This document shows positions 1-6,153 of a stretch of DNA of 10,029 nt, one piece after another. The position numbers and the translations under genes were made by a program. This stretch comes from an uncultured beta proteobacterium (GTDB lineage Bacteria > Pseudomonadota > Gammaproteobacteria > Burkholderiales > SG8-39), in assembly GCA_902826155.1 (NCBI GenBank), contig CADEDU010000145.1:1-10029 (forward strand), read 5' to 3'. The first letter of the stretch is position 1. Each line of letters opens with the position of its first letter. The notes beneath the pieces were generated by a model. That model saw only the letters and a program-made list of their open reading frames with translations, ran no database searches and was not told the DNA's origin.

Positions 1-720
1 CGAAGTAAGCGCCGTGGAGCCTTGCTGCGCGATTCCTTGAGCGAGTTGCGTCAGTGATCTGGGCGCCCCGCTCAGTGCGCCCACGAACACGCGCGCCACG
101 CGCCGCTGCGGATCGAACAGCGCCGCAGTTGCCGCTTCCGGAAACTCGCCGGTGCGCTTGCACAGTTTGAAGTAGCCCCAGCGGGCGCTGGCCGACGGGC
201 GCGGGATCTCAATCGCGGTGATCATCTCGTCTTCGCGCAGGGCAGTGGTGAACGCCGCCTGCATGAACTGGTCAGCGGCCACCGTGCGTGTGCCACCTGG
301 CCCCTCCATGTGCACGGTCGCGCCGAGCGTCGCCAGCGCCAGCGGCCAGTCCGCGGCCGGATCGGCATGGGCGAGGCTGCCGCCGATCGTGCCGCGATTG
401 CGCACGGCGCGGTAGGCGATATCCCCAGCGACATCGGCGAGCATCGCCGCACCATCGAGCTGCGGGCGCGCCAGTTCGATCGCGGTATGCGTTGCGGCGG
501 CGCCGATGCGCACATTGCCGTCGCGCACTTCGATGCTACGCAGCGTCTCGATGCGCGCGATGTCGATCACCAGCTTCGGGCGCGCCAGACGCAGATTGAG
601 CATCGGACCAAGCGATTGTCCGCCGGCGAGCAATTTGGCTTCGCCTTTGGCGTCGGCCAGTGCGCGCAGTGCCTCGGCTACGTTTGCCGGGCGGACGTAC
701 TCGAAGACGGCGGCTTTCAT
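1..720 (-). CDS. Molybdenum hydroxylase FAD-binding medium subunit (CoxM/XdhB-like), partial
   Basis: Reading from ATG at 720 to the left edge gives 240 uninterrupted codons with no stop, so the C-terminus (probably a few tens of residues) is missing. In CO dehydrogenase/xanthine dehydrogenase-type enzymes this subunit carries FAD and passes electrons from the 2Fe-2S subunit to the acceptor. Visible FAD-binding motifs are AGGQSL at residues 32-37 and NRGTIGGSLAHADPAAD at about 108-124, both typical of the PCMH-fold CoxM family; the N-terminus (MKAAVFEYVRP) is also family-like. The start is fixed because an in-frame TGA lies 12 nt upstream of the ATG. No good Shine-Dalgarno is seen. It follows the large-subunit gene on the same strand after a 136-bp spacer, so the two probably form one enzyme. 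The 2Fe-2S small subunit is not in the window and may lie further left. Substrate cannot be told from this subunit. Confidence 0.93.
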   Translation of the reverse strand, partial: MKAAVFEYVRPANVAEALRALADAKGEAKLLAGGQSLGPMLNLRLARPKLVIDIARIETLRSIEVRDGNVRIGAAATHTAIELARPQLDGAAMLADVAGDIAYRAVRNRGTIGGSLAHADPAADWPLALATLGATVHMEGPGGTRTVAADQFMQAAFTTALREDEMITAIEIPRPSASARWGYFKLCKRTGEFPEAATAALFDPQRRVARVFVGALSGAPRSLTQLAQGIAQQGSTALTS

Positions 721-754
721 GGGCGGTAGTCAGTGATCGGTCGGTGACTTACGC

Positions 755-767
755 CCCCGCAAGCGGG
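755..767. repeat. Short palindromic repeat, copy 1 (REP-like)
   Basis: The 13-mer ccccgcaagcggg occurs here and again at 825-837, both inside the 136-bp spacer between the two molybdenum hydroxylase genes. It can fold as CCCGC-AA-GCGGG or with a CAAG loop. There is no T-run on either strand, so it does not look like an intrinsic terminator. It could be a small REP-type element, or an mRNA stability or processing hairpin between co-transcribed genes. Function is not known. Confidence 0.5.
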
Positions 768-824
768 TGATGAAATTCCCTTGGCCTGCGCACGCGGTGG
801 CTCGGCATGCTCCGCCGGTCGCAT

Positions 825-838
825 CCCCGCAAGCGGGG
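825..838. repeat. Short palindromic repeat, copy 2 (REP-like)
   Basis: This second copy of the 13-mer is extended by one base to a perfect palindromic pair, CCCCGC-AA-GCGGGG. It lies 19 bp beyond the stop codon of the large-subunit gene (857-3229), on the transcribed spacer. The rest of the spacer (721-856) holds nothing else recognisable: no ORF with a start and Shine-Dalgarno, and no promoter that can be supported. Confidence 0.5.
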
Positions 839-856
839 CCCCTGCTCCGCGGCTCC

Positions 857-3229
857 TCATGCCACCTTCCGCTTCGGCATTTCCCGCCGCGCGCGCTCGA
901 TCGCTTCCAGCACCTTGCGCGCGCTGAGCGGCGTCTCGTTCACTTCGGCGCCAAGGTCCTTGAGCGCATCGTTGACGCCATTGAAGATCACCGCCGGCGG
1001 GGCGATCGCGCCGCCTTCACCCATGCCCTTGATGCCGAACAGCGTGTACGGCGACGGCGTCTCGGTGTGAAAGATGCGGATCGCCGGAACTTCGGTGGCA
1101 CCGGGCATGGTGTAGTCCATGAACGTCGAGGCGAGCGGCTGGCCGTTGGCGTCGTAGGGCGACTCCTCGTACATTGCGGTGCCGATGCCTTGCGCCACGC
1201 CGCCTATCGTCTGGCCTTCCACCACCATCGGATTGACCAGGGTGCCGCAGTCCTCGACGATGACGTAATCGAGAATCTCCACCTGTCCCAGTTCCGGATC
1301 GACCGCCACGACCGCGCCGTGCGATGCGTACGTGAACGCGCCAGTGTCGACCTTCGGCTTGTAGCCGACGGTGGCTTCCAGCCCATTGCGATCGACATTC
1401 GCCGGCAGGCGCTCCGGGCGCAGATACCACGCCGTCGCGATGTCCTTGAGCGACACGCGCCCGTTCGGCCCGATGACCTCGCCTTGCTCGAAGCGCGCCT
1501 GCGCGGGATCGCATTGCAGCAGATGCGCACCGATCGCCACGTAGCGCGGAATCAGCTCCTGGCAGGCGCTGCCCACGGCGCCGCCAGCCATGACGATGCT
1601 GCGTGAGGCGTAGGTGCCGGTGGAAAACGGCGTGATGCCGGTGTCGCCGTGCACCACGCGGATCCGTTCGATCGGCACACCCACCACCTCGTGCGCGACC
1701 TGCGCGAGCGTGGTCTCCATGCCCTGGCCGTGCGAATGCACGCCGACGCGCAGCTCCAACCCTCCGTCGGGCGTTGTGCGCACCGTGGCCTGGTCGAATC
1801 CGGGCACCAGCGGCAGCCCCCACGAGGCGAACACGCTGGTGCCGTGTGCCGACTGCTCGCAGTAGCTGGCGAAGCCGATGCCGATCAACCGGCCGTCGGG
1901 CTCGCCTTCCTTCTGCCGTGCGAGCCACGCGTCGTAGCCGAGTTTCTCGCGCACCATGGCGAGCGCGCGCGGATAGTCACCGCTGTCGTAGTGTTTGCGC
2001 GCGACGTTGTTGTACGGCATGAGTTGCGGCGGCACGAGATTCTCGGCACGCACTTCGTACGGGTCGCGATCGACCGCGCGCGCGATGGCGTCCATCAGCA
2101 GTTCCATCGCGAAACACACGCCGGTGCGCGCCACGCCGCGATAGGGCAGGAACCCGGGCTTGTTGGTGGCGACGCAGCGCGTCGTCACGCGATAGCCCTT
2201 GAATTCGTACGGGCCGGGCAGATTGCCGGTGGCCTGACCAGGCTCGAGTCCGATGGTGAACGGCCAGTTCGAATACGCACCGCCGTCGATTGTGATTTCG
2301 GCATCGAGCGCGAGCAGCCGGCCTTTCTGATCGGCGTAGCCGGTGAGCTTGTAGTCATGCTGGCGGCAGTTGGCGCCGGCGGTGAGGTGCTCGCGGCGAT
2401 CTTCGACGTAGCGGAACGGCCGCTTGTACTTGAGCGCGAGCCACGCCACGCACAGCTCCTCGGGCCACAGCACGCACTTGAGCCCGAAACCGCCACCGAC
2501 ATCCGGCGAGACGACGCGCACCATGCCTTCGTCGATGCCGAGGAACTGCGCGATCCCCACGCGAATCACGTGTGGCGACTGGGTGGAGGTATAGACGACG
2601 AGCTGCCCGGCGCGATCGTCCCAGTGCGCGAGCGTCGAGCGACCTTCCATCGGCACCATCGCCTGACGCGCGAGCGCGATGTGACGGGTGACGACCACGG
2701 TGGCTTTGCTCTTCTCGGCTTCGAAGCCGTTCTCCAGGCTGAGCGTCACGAAGACGTTGTCGTCCCATTCCTCGTGCACGCGTAACGCAGTGTCGGCGTG
2801 CGCTTTGTGCGCATCCACCAGCGCCGGCAACTCGTCGATGTCGATGCCGATTTGCTCGACGATATCTTCGGCTTCGGCACGCGAGCGCGCGAACGCCATA
2901 GCGATCGGCTCGCCGACGAAGCGCACCTTGTCGTGCGCCAGTGGATGCTGCGCGGCGAGTTTGAACGTGGGCAGCGTGGAGGGCGCGACGATCTCCCTGA
3001 TCGAGGCCACGTCGGCGCGCGTGAACACGACGCTCTCGAAGCCCTGCGGCTTGGTGATGTCACGGAGCCTGCCGTGCGCGATCGGACTGCGCAGGAACGC
3101 CACCTCGCGCTGACCCGGCAGGATCATGTCGGACACGAAATTGCCGCGGCCGTGCAGATGACGAACGTCTTCCTTGCGTGGGACGCGGGCGCCTATCCCG
3201 GAGCCGGGCTTGCCGTGTAGTTCGGTCAT
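857..3229 (-). CDS. Molybdenum hydroxylase large subunit, molybdopterin-binding (CoxL/XdhA family)
   Basis: A 790-residue protein, normal length for the CoxL/aldehyde oxidase large subunit, which binds the molybdopterin cofactor and hydroxylates an organic substrate using water. Visible motifs are GGGFG (245-249) in the Mo-cofactor region, PYRGVARTG (362-370) at the position of the active-site loop, GQGMETT (501-507), GDTGITPFSTGTYASRS (528-544), and GMGEGG with the expected catalytic glutamate at E738. The active-site loop is not the AYxCSFR of true (form I) CO dehydrogenase, so CO is an unlikely substrate; an aromatic or N-heteroaromatic compound or aldehyde is more likely from the neighbours. 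ATG 3229 is chosen because the family N-terminus (GIGARVPRKEDVRHLHGRGNF) follows in frame; its Shine-Dalgarno is poor. The start lies in the downstream copy of a 55-bp duplication, and the stop of an upstream mini-ORF overlaps it as ATGA. It is followed by the FAD-subunit gene. Confidence 0.95.
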   Translation of the reverse strand: MTELHGKPGSGIGARVPRKEDVRHLHGRGNFVSDMILPGQREVAFLRSPIAHGRLRDITKPQGFESVVFTRADVASIREIVAPSTLPTFKLAAQHPLAHDKVRFVGEPIAMAFARSRAEAEDIVEQIGIDIDELPALVDAHKAHADTALRVHEEWDDNVFVTLSLENGFEAEKSKATVVVTRHIALARQAMVPMEGRSTLAHWDDRAGQLVVYTSTQSPHVIRVGIAQFLGIDEGMVRVVSPDVGGGFGLKCVLWPEELCVAWLALKYKRPFRYVEDRREHLTAGANCRQHDYKLTGYADQKGRLLALDAEITIDGGAYSNWPFTIGLEPGQATGNLPGPYEFKGYRVTTRCVATNKPGFLPYRGVARTGVCFAMELLMDAIARAVDRDPYEVRAENLVPPQLMPYNNVARKHYDSGDYPRALAMVREKLGYDAWLARQKEGEPDGRLIGIGFASYCEQSAHGTSVFASWGLPLVPGFDQATVRTTPDGGLELRVGVHSHGQGMETTLAQVAHEVVGVPIERIRVVHGDTGITPFSTGTYASRSIVMAGGAVGSACQELIPRYVAIGAHLLQCDPAQARFEQGEVIGPNGRVSLKDIATAWYLRPERLPANVDRNGLEATVGYKPKVDTGAFTYASHGAVVAVDPELGQVEILDYVIVEDCGTLVNPMVVEGQTIGGVAQGIGTAMYEESPYDANGQPLASTFMDYTMPGATEVPAIRIFHTETPSPYTLFGIKGMGEGGAIAPPAVIFNGVNDALKDLGAEVNETPLSARKVLEAIERARREMPKRKVA

Positions 3230-3252
3230 GGCGTGGTCTGCCCGGGCAAACT
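3198..3252. repeat. 55-bp direct repeat, downstream copy (contains the large-subunit start codon)
   Basis: This segment matches 3296-3350 at 54 of 55 positions; the single difference is g3236 against a3334. On the minus strand it contains the leader AGTTTGCCCGGGCAGACCAC, the ATG at 3229 and the first 11 codons (MTELHGKPGSG) of the molybdenum hydroxylase large subunit. The copies are offset by 98 bp, which is not a multiple of three, so the upstream copy cannot add an in-frame N-terminal extension. Confidence 0.95.
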
Positions 3253-3327
3253 CTCAGGGGGATTCTCAAGGGGGTCGCCCCCTTGAGACCTCAATCCGGA
3301 GCCGGGCTTGCCGTGTAGTTCGGTCAT
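3226..3327 (-). CDS. Putative 33-residue leader ORF coupled to the large-subunit gene
   Basis: The upstream copy of the 55-bp repeat carries its own ATG at 3327, 28 bp after the dioxygenase beta-subunit stop. Read from there, the frame gives 33 codons. The first 11 residues (MTELHGKPGSG) equal the large-subunit N-terminus; the rest runs through the hairpin into LPGQTTP and ends at TGA 3228-3226, overlapping the main ATG (3229-3227) as ATGA. Such overlaps often couple translation of two ORFs. The start context is identical to that of the real gene over about 25 nt, so if one is initiated the other probably can be. The peptide resembles no known protein and is probably not functional in itself. 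It may be a leader that controls initiation, or just debris of the duplication. Confidence 0.35.
   Translation of the reverse strand: MTELHGKPGSGLRSQGGDPLENPPESLPGQTTP
3264..3288. other. Perfect inverted repeat (11-bp stem, 3-nt loop) between the direct repeats
   Basis: TCTCAAGGGGG (3264-3274), loop TCG, then CCCCCTTGAGA (3278-3288) forms a perfect 11-bp stem. It lies in the 43-bp segment (3253-3295) separating the two 55-bp repeats, inside the mini-ORF and about 35 nt upstream of the large-subunit ATG on the transcript. A further partial copy of one arm (tctcaggggg, 3252-3261) lies beside it. No T-run follows on either strand, so a rho-independent terminator is unlikely. It could act as an mRNA structure upstream of the start, or be the remnant of the event that made the duplication. 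Confidence 0.85.
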
Positions 3328-3350
3328 GGCGTGATCTGCCCGGGCAAACT
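3296..3350. repeat. 55-bp direct repeat, upstream copy
   Basis: Partner of 3198-3252 (54/55 identical). It sits directly between the beta-subunit stop (TGA at 3358-3356) and the hairpin segment. It carries an intact start codon at 3327 with the same upstream bases as the real start. It may be the original start region from before duplication, since it stands 28 bp after the preceding stop, a spacing normal for an operon. Confidence 0.95.
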
Positions 3351-3355
3351 TTTTC

Positions 3356-3868
3356 TCATACCGGCATCACCAGATCATTGGCGATCAGCGTCGTGTCGTA
3401 GATGCAGCGGCGTTCCTTGAGCAGTAGCGCGCTGCCGTTGCGCACGAACGTGTCGTAATAGCGGCCCGCTTGGAGCAGCGTCGTCGGCCCCTCGACCAGC
3501 GTCTGCAGCAACTGGTAGCTCGACTGCGCGCGGATCTGCTCGCCGCTTACCGCCAGCACGATGACGTTGGTGACGAAGTGCTGCAGATAGCGCGGCGCGA
3601 ACATCTGCGTGTGCTTGATCGCGAAGGCGCGGTCGCGAATCATCGCGCGCCCTTCGGCGTAGATCAGACCGACCGGCATGCCGACCTCCGCGTTCTCGCG
3701 CGCGGTAACGACATACAGGCAGTCTTCGGTGAAGAACTCGGGCCAGCGTTCGAGATCGCCCAGATCGAGCAGATCGCAGTACGTGCTGTGAAATTCCTCG
3801 ACCTCGAATCGCGCAACGCGCGCAACGCGCGGATCGACGGCCGTGCGCTCGTAACCAGGAATCTTCAT
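3356..3868 (-). CDS. Aromatic-ring-hydroxylating dioxygenase beta subunit
   Basis: A 170-residue protein of the small (beta) subunit family of Rieske non-heme iron oxygenases, an NTF2/SnoaL-like fold that holds the alpha-beta hexamer together and usually has a structural role. Family signs are an N-terminal helix followed by LLDLGDLERWPEFFTEDC (33-50), the central PRYLQHFVTN segment (92-101), the GRYYDTFVRNG strand (135-145) and the KERRCIYDTT end (151-160). Overall length and ending resemble TphA3 and NagH-type subunits. ATG 3868 is preferred over an in-frame TTG at 3874 because AGAGG lies 6 nt upstream of the ATG but touches the TTG. It follows the alpha subunit after a 91-bp spacer, with no gene in the spacer, and is almost certainly its partner. 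Confidence 0.93.
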   Translation of the reverse strand: MKIPGYERTAVDPRVARVARFEVEEFHSTYCDLLDLGDLERWPEFFTEDCLYVVTARENAEVGMPVGLIYAEGRAMIRDRAFAIKHTQMFAPRYLQHFVTNVIVLAVSGEQIRAQSSYQLLQTLVEGPTTLLQAGRYYDTFVRNGSALLLKERRCIYDTTLIANDLVMPV

Positions 3869-3874
3869 CGGCAA

Positions 3875-3879
3875 CCTCT
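3875..3879 (-). promoter_or_regulatory. Ribosome binding site of the dioxygenase beta subunit
   Basis: AGAGG on the minus strand, 6 nt before ATG 3868. It decides the start against the in-frame TTG at 3874, which would leave no spacing. Confidence 0.6.
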
Positions 3880-3959
3880 GCGCGCCGTACCTGGGGAATG
3901 CGGAGTTCCCACATATCCAAGGGAGTGACGCGTGGTCGGGTACTCCTTTTTGAAGGCGT

Positions 3960-5255
3960 TCACAGTGCCATCGCCTCGCGGTAGTGCCGGTACATCGCGC
4001 GGATGCACGACTCGCTGATGATGCCGCCGGTGCCCTCGGAGTTGCCGCCGAGCTTGATGTACCCGCGATCGGTGGGTGAGCGGCGCACGCCTTCCTGCAG
4101 GAACTTGATCGCCTCGTTGTCTTCCAGGCCGAGGAACCCCGAGGGCCCCATGAGGTTGCCCTGACGCAGGCGGTGCCGCGTCATCTCCTCGGTGTCGGTG
4201 TCGTAGCCGAACATGGTCCAGATCATGATCTGGCTGTGCGGGCCGTTGGGCACGATTTGGCGAATGCCCAGCGTGTTGAGCTCGCGTTGCACGATCAGGT
4301 TCGGCCAGATCGTCTGCATCGTGACCGTCCACGGCGAATCGAACTCCGGCACGAAATCGAGAAACCGGCGGTCGGCCAGTTGCAGATCGGTGCGATACGC
4401 GCGCATCTGTTTGGCGCTGTCGGCATCGACGACCTTGCTGACGTCGTCGGGCTTGCGCGAGGCCATGGTGCCGTGCCGCCCGCTCGGGTCGGCGATCATC
4501 GCCGTCTTGCTGCCGGCCACCAGCAGGCCGAAGGTCACCAGGAACGAGTGCAGCAATGTGGCGTGATACGGGTCCTTCAGATTCTCGTGATAGAGCTTCC
4601 AGTTGCCCGGCAGCTCGTTGCGGTAATAGCCGAGGATCTTCAGCTGGCGGCCTTTGAACACCACCTCGAAATCCTCGAGGATCTCCGGCGAGAGGTAGCT
4701 CTCCACCGATTCCATGTCGTTCGCGAACGAGGCGAACACCACGCCGTGCAGCACCTGCACGCTCAGCTTCCTGAGCGCATGATCAGCGGGTTTGAAATCG
4801 GCGGGCATGCCGCTGTCTTTCTCACCCTTCATGCCGCGGCGGAACGGCACGCCCTGCAGGTTGCCGCGCAGATCGTACGACCACTGGTGATACGGGCAGA
4901 CGAACTCGTTCGCGTTGCCGCGCGACTGCCGGCAGAACTCGACCCCGCGATGCGCGCAGCGGTTTTCCACCACGTGGACGCTGCCGTCGGTGTCGCGCGC
5001 CACCACGACCGGTGTGGGTCCGACGTACGAGCGCTTGTAATCGCCCGGGTTCGGGATTTCCGCTTCGAGCGCGACGAAATTCCAGGTGCGCCCGTGGAAG
5101 ATCCGTTCGATCTCGCGGTCGTAGATGGACTGGCTGGTGTAGAGCCAGTCGGGCAAAACCTGCAGGCCTTCGGCGGGCCATTCGTACGACTGCGGCTCGC
5201 GCTCCTTTGAACCGGAGCCGAGCGGATGAATGACGGTTTGCGTAGTGCTGAACAT
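3960..5255 (-). CDS. Rieske aromatic-ring-hydroxylating dioxygenase alpha subunit (TphA2/NagG-like)
   Basis: A 431-residue catalytic subunit. The N-terminal Rieske domain has CAHRG and CPYHQW, giving 2Fe-2S ligands C100, H102, C120 and H123. The C-terminal domain has NLKDPYHATLLHSF (225-238), with bridging Asp228 and iron ligands His231 and His236; Asp379 (LEDNEAI) is the likely third ligand. The protein uses O2 and two electrons to hydroxylate an aromatic ring. From recall of family sequences it is closest to terephthalate 1,2-dioxygenase TphA2 and salicylate 5-hydroxylase large subunits, sharing the LLHSFLVTF segment, GPSGFLGLEDN and the C-terminal LGGNSEG end. R332 matches one substrate-carboxylate arginine of TphA2; the second appears to be I412. 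A strong GGAGG precedes the ATG. The gene lies 68 bp after the isomerase stop and before the beta subunit. No ferredoxin or reductase gene is in the window. Family is certain, substrate is not. Confidence 0.96.
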   Translation of the reverse strand: MFSTTQTVIHPLGSGSKEREPQSYEWPAEGLQVLPDWLYTSQSIYDREIERIFHGRTWNFVALEAEIPNPGDYKRSYVGPTPVVVARDTDGSVHVVENRCAHRGVEFCRQSRGNANEFVCPYHQWSYDLRGNLQGVPFRRGMKGEKDSGMPADFKPADHALRKLSVQVLHGVVFASFANDMESVESYLSPEILEDFEVVFKGRQLKILGYYRNELPGNWKLYHENLKDPYHATLLHSFLVTFGLLVAGSKTAMIADPSGRHGTMASRKPDDVSKVVDADSAKQMRAYRTDLQLADRRFLDFVPEFDSPWTVTMQTIWPNLIVQRELNTLGIRQIVPNGPHSQIMIWTMFGYDTDTEEMTRHRLRQGNLMGPSGFLGLEDNEAIKFLQEGVRRSPTDRGYIKLGGNSEGTGGIISESCIRAMYRHYREAMAL

Positions 5256-5259
5256 GGAT

Positions 5260-5264
5260 CCTCC
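5260..5264 (-). promoter_or_regulatory. Ribosome binding site of the dioxygenase alpha subunit
   Basis: GGAGG on the minus strand, 4 nt before ATG 5255. It is the strongest Shine-Dalgarno in the left operon and supports this start; the isomerase and molybdenum hydroxylase genes have weak ones. Confidence 0.75.
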
Positions 5265-5323
5265 GGAAAACCCGCCGTGCGCGGCGACAGGTGCAGACAG
5301 CTATAGGTTACGCAGAAACTCGC

Positions 5324-5962
5324 TCACGTAGAAATTCGGCCGGATGCACGCCGCGCGTCAAGGGCGCGATCGAGAAAATCGAGTCGATCCTGTCCCCAGA
5401 AACGCTCGCCGTCCAGTACATACGTTGGGGCGCCGAACACGCCGAGCGATTCAGCATCGGCGCCGTACTGGCGATAAAGCGTCTGGACCGCATCGCTGGT
5501 TTCCGCGGCAACCAGCGCATCGCCGTCCATGCCGTTCTCGCCGGCGATGGCGCGGCGCACGTTCGGATCGGCGGTATCGCGTTCCTCGGCCCAGAGCGCA
5601 CGCAGCAGCGCGTGCGAAAGCCGCAGCGCGTCGTCACCGCGCAGTTGTGCGGCGATCACCATCCACCCTGGCGGCTTGTTCCATCCGGGCGGCTTGCCGT
5701 CCTGCGGGTAGTGCCTGGGCTCCAGCACCAGCGGCATCTGCAGGTACTTGCGCCAGCGATCCAGCTCGAGCGCGTGGTAGGTGCGGCGCGGTTGCGGACG
5801 GGTACGAATCGGCACGCCGCCGGTGCGTGGTACGACGTCCTGGAAGTCGAACGGCTTGAGCGTCAGGCGCACATGATGCCGCTGCACGATGTGCTGCAGA
5901 CGTGGTCCGGCGAAGTACGCCCACGGCGAGGACAGGCTGTAGTAGCAATCGAGCGGAATCAT
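5324..5962 (-). CDS. 2-hydroxychromene-2-carboxylate isomerase-like protein (DsbA/kappa-GST fold)
   Basis: A 212-residue thioredoxin-fold protein. The N-terminal CYYSLSSPWAYFAGPRL (6-22) places a serine at position 11, where HCCA isomerases have their glutathione-contacting serine. RALWAEERDTADPNV (121-135) and GVFGAPTYV (174-182, cis-proline loop) followed by FWGQDRLDFL (188-197) are strong family marks. HCCA isomerases are glutathione-dependent and act after ring cleavage in naphthalene-type pathways, but many relatives in aromatic and other clusters have unknown substrates. ATG 5962 is chosen because homology begins there; the frame stays open to a GTG at 6058, but those 32 residues look like translated spacer. 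No clear Shine-Dalgarno is visible. An unusual direct hexapeptide repeat (KPPGWN/KPPGWM, 90-101) lies mid-protein. It is the first gene of the left operon, 68 bp before the dioxygenase alpha subunit. Confidence 0.9.
   Translation of the reverse strand: MIPLDCYYSLSSPWAYFAGPRLQHIVQRHHVRLTLKPFDFQDVVPRTGGVPIRTRPQPRRTYHALELDRWRKYLQMPLVLEPRHYPQDGKPPGWNKPPGWMVIAAQLRGDDALRLSHALLRALWAEERDTADPNVRRAIAGENGMDGDALVAAETSDAVQTLYRQYGADAESLGVFGAPTYVLDGERFWGQDRLDFLDRALDARRASGRIST
5663..5698. repeat. Imperfect 18-bp tandem duplication inside the isomerase gene
   Basis: Two adjacent 18-bp units (5663-5680 and 5681-5698), matching at 14 of 18 positions, encode KPPGW twice. The unit length is a multiple of three, so the frame is kept. 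It sits where relatives usually have a shorter stretch before MVIAA, so it probably lengthens a surface loop. Confidence 0.7.
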
Positions 5963-6153
5963 CGGCTGATGGGGATAATTCGAAGCTTTCGCGAGGCGAC
6001 GGGCGACGACGCGATCCGCCGCCCACGCATGGCGCCCGAGCGGAGCGTTCAGGCGCACGCGGATTATCGATCAGCTCGGGCGCTCGCGGCCATCGCGACC
6101 CGCTCGTCGTCGTCTTTCCTGGTACGGATCGTCCATCAGGGCCTCATCTGGCA
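5963..6153. promoter_or_regulatory. Divergent intergenic region between the isomerase and the flavoprotein
   Basis: This 191-bp segment separates the first gene of the left operon (minus) from the flavoprotein gene (plus), so promoters for both should lie in it. Both ORFs happen to stay open through it, but the extra residues look like random high-GC translation, not conserved protein. GATAAT-like hexamers occur on the plus strand at 5974-5979 and on the minus strand near 6062-6067, but neither has a good -35 at proper spacing, so I do not assign promoter elements. No regulator gene is visible nearby. Confidence 0.4.

Noticed and set aside
1649..2785. Plus-strand open frame (378 codons) opposite the molybdenum hydroxylase large subunit
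   Set aside because: Antisense shadow of a gene with all family motifs; no Shine-Dalgarno or domain of its own.
3264..3288. Hairpin read as an intrinsic terminator
   Set aside because: No T-run follows the stem on either strand, and it lies inside an apparent operon, so termination is not supported.
3296..3350. The upstream repeat copy as an alternative in-frame start of the large subunit
   Set aside because: The 98-bp offset shifts the frame; reading from ATG 3327 ends at TGA 3228-3226, so it cannot extend the protein.
3198..3350. Insertion sequence or MITE with target-site duplication
   Set aside because: A 55-bp flanking duplication is far longer than usual target duplications, the segment between is only 43 bp, and there is no transposase or terminal inverted repeat beyond the single hairpin.
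4173..5210. Plus-strand open frame (345 codons) opposite the dioxygenase alpha subunit
   Set aside because: Lies wholly inside the Rieske alpha gene on the other strand, with shadow-type composition and no recognisable motif.
5963..6058. GTG-started extension of the isomerase-like protein
   Set aside because: The family homology starts exactly at MIPLDCYYS (ATG 5962); the 32 added residues look like spacer translation.
5902..6153. N-terminal extension of the flavoprotein to give 581 residues
   Set aside because: The added 84 residues are Arg/Ser/Pro-rich random-looking translation of the divergent spacer and overlap the start of the opposite gene; ATG 6154 begins the protein-like sequence.
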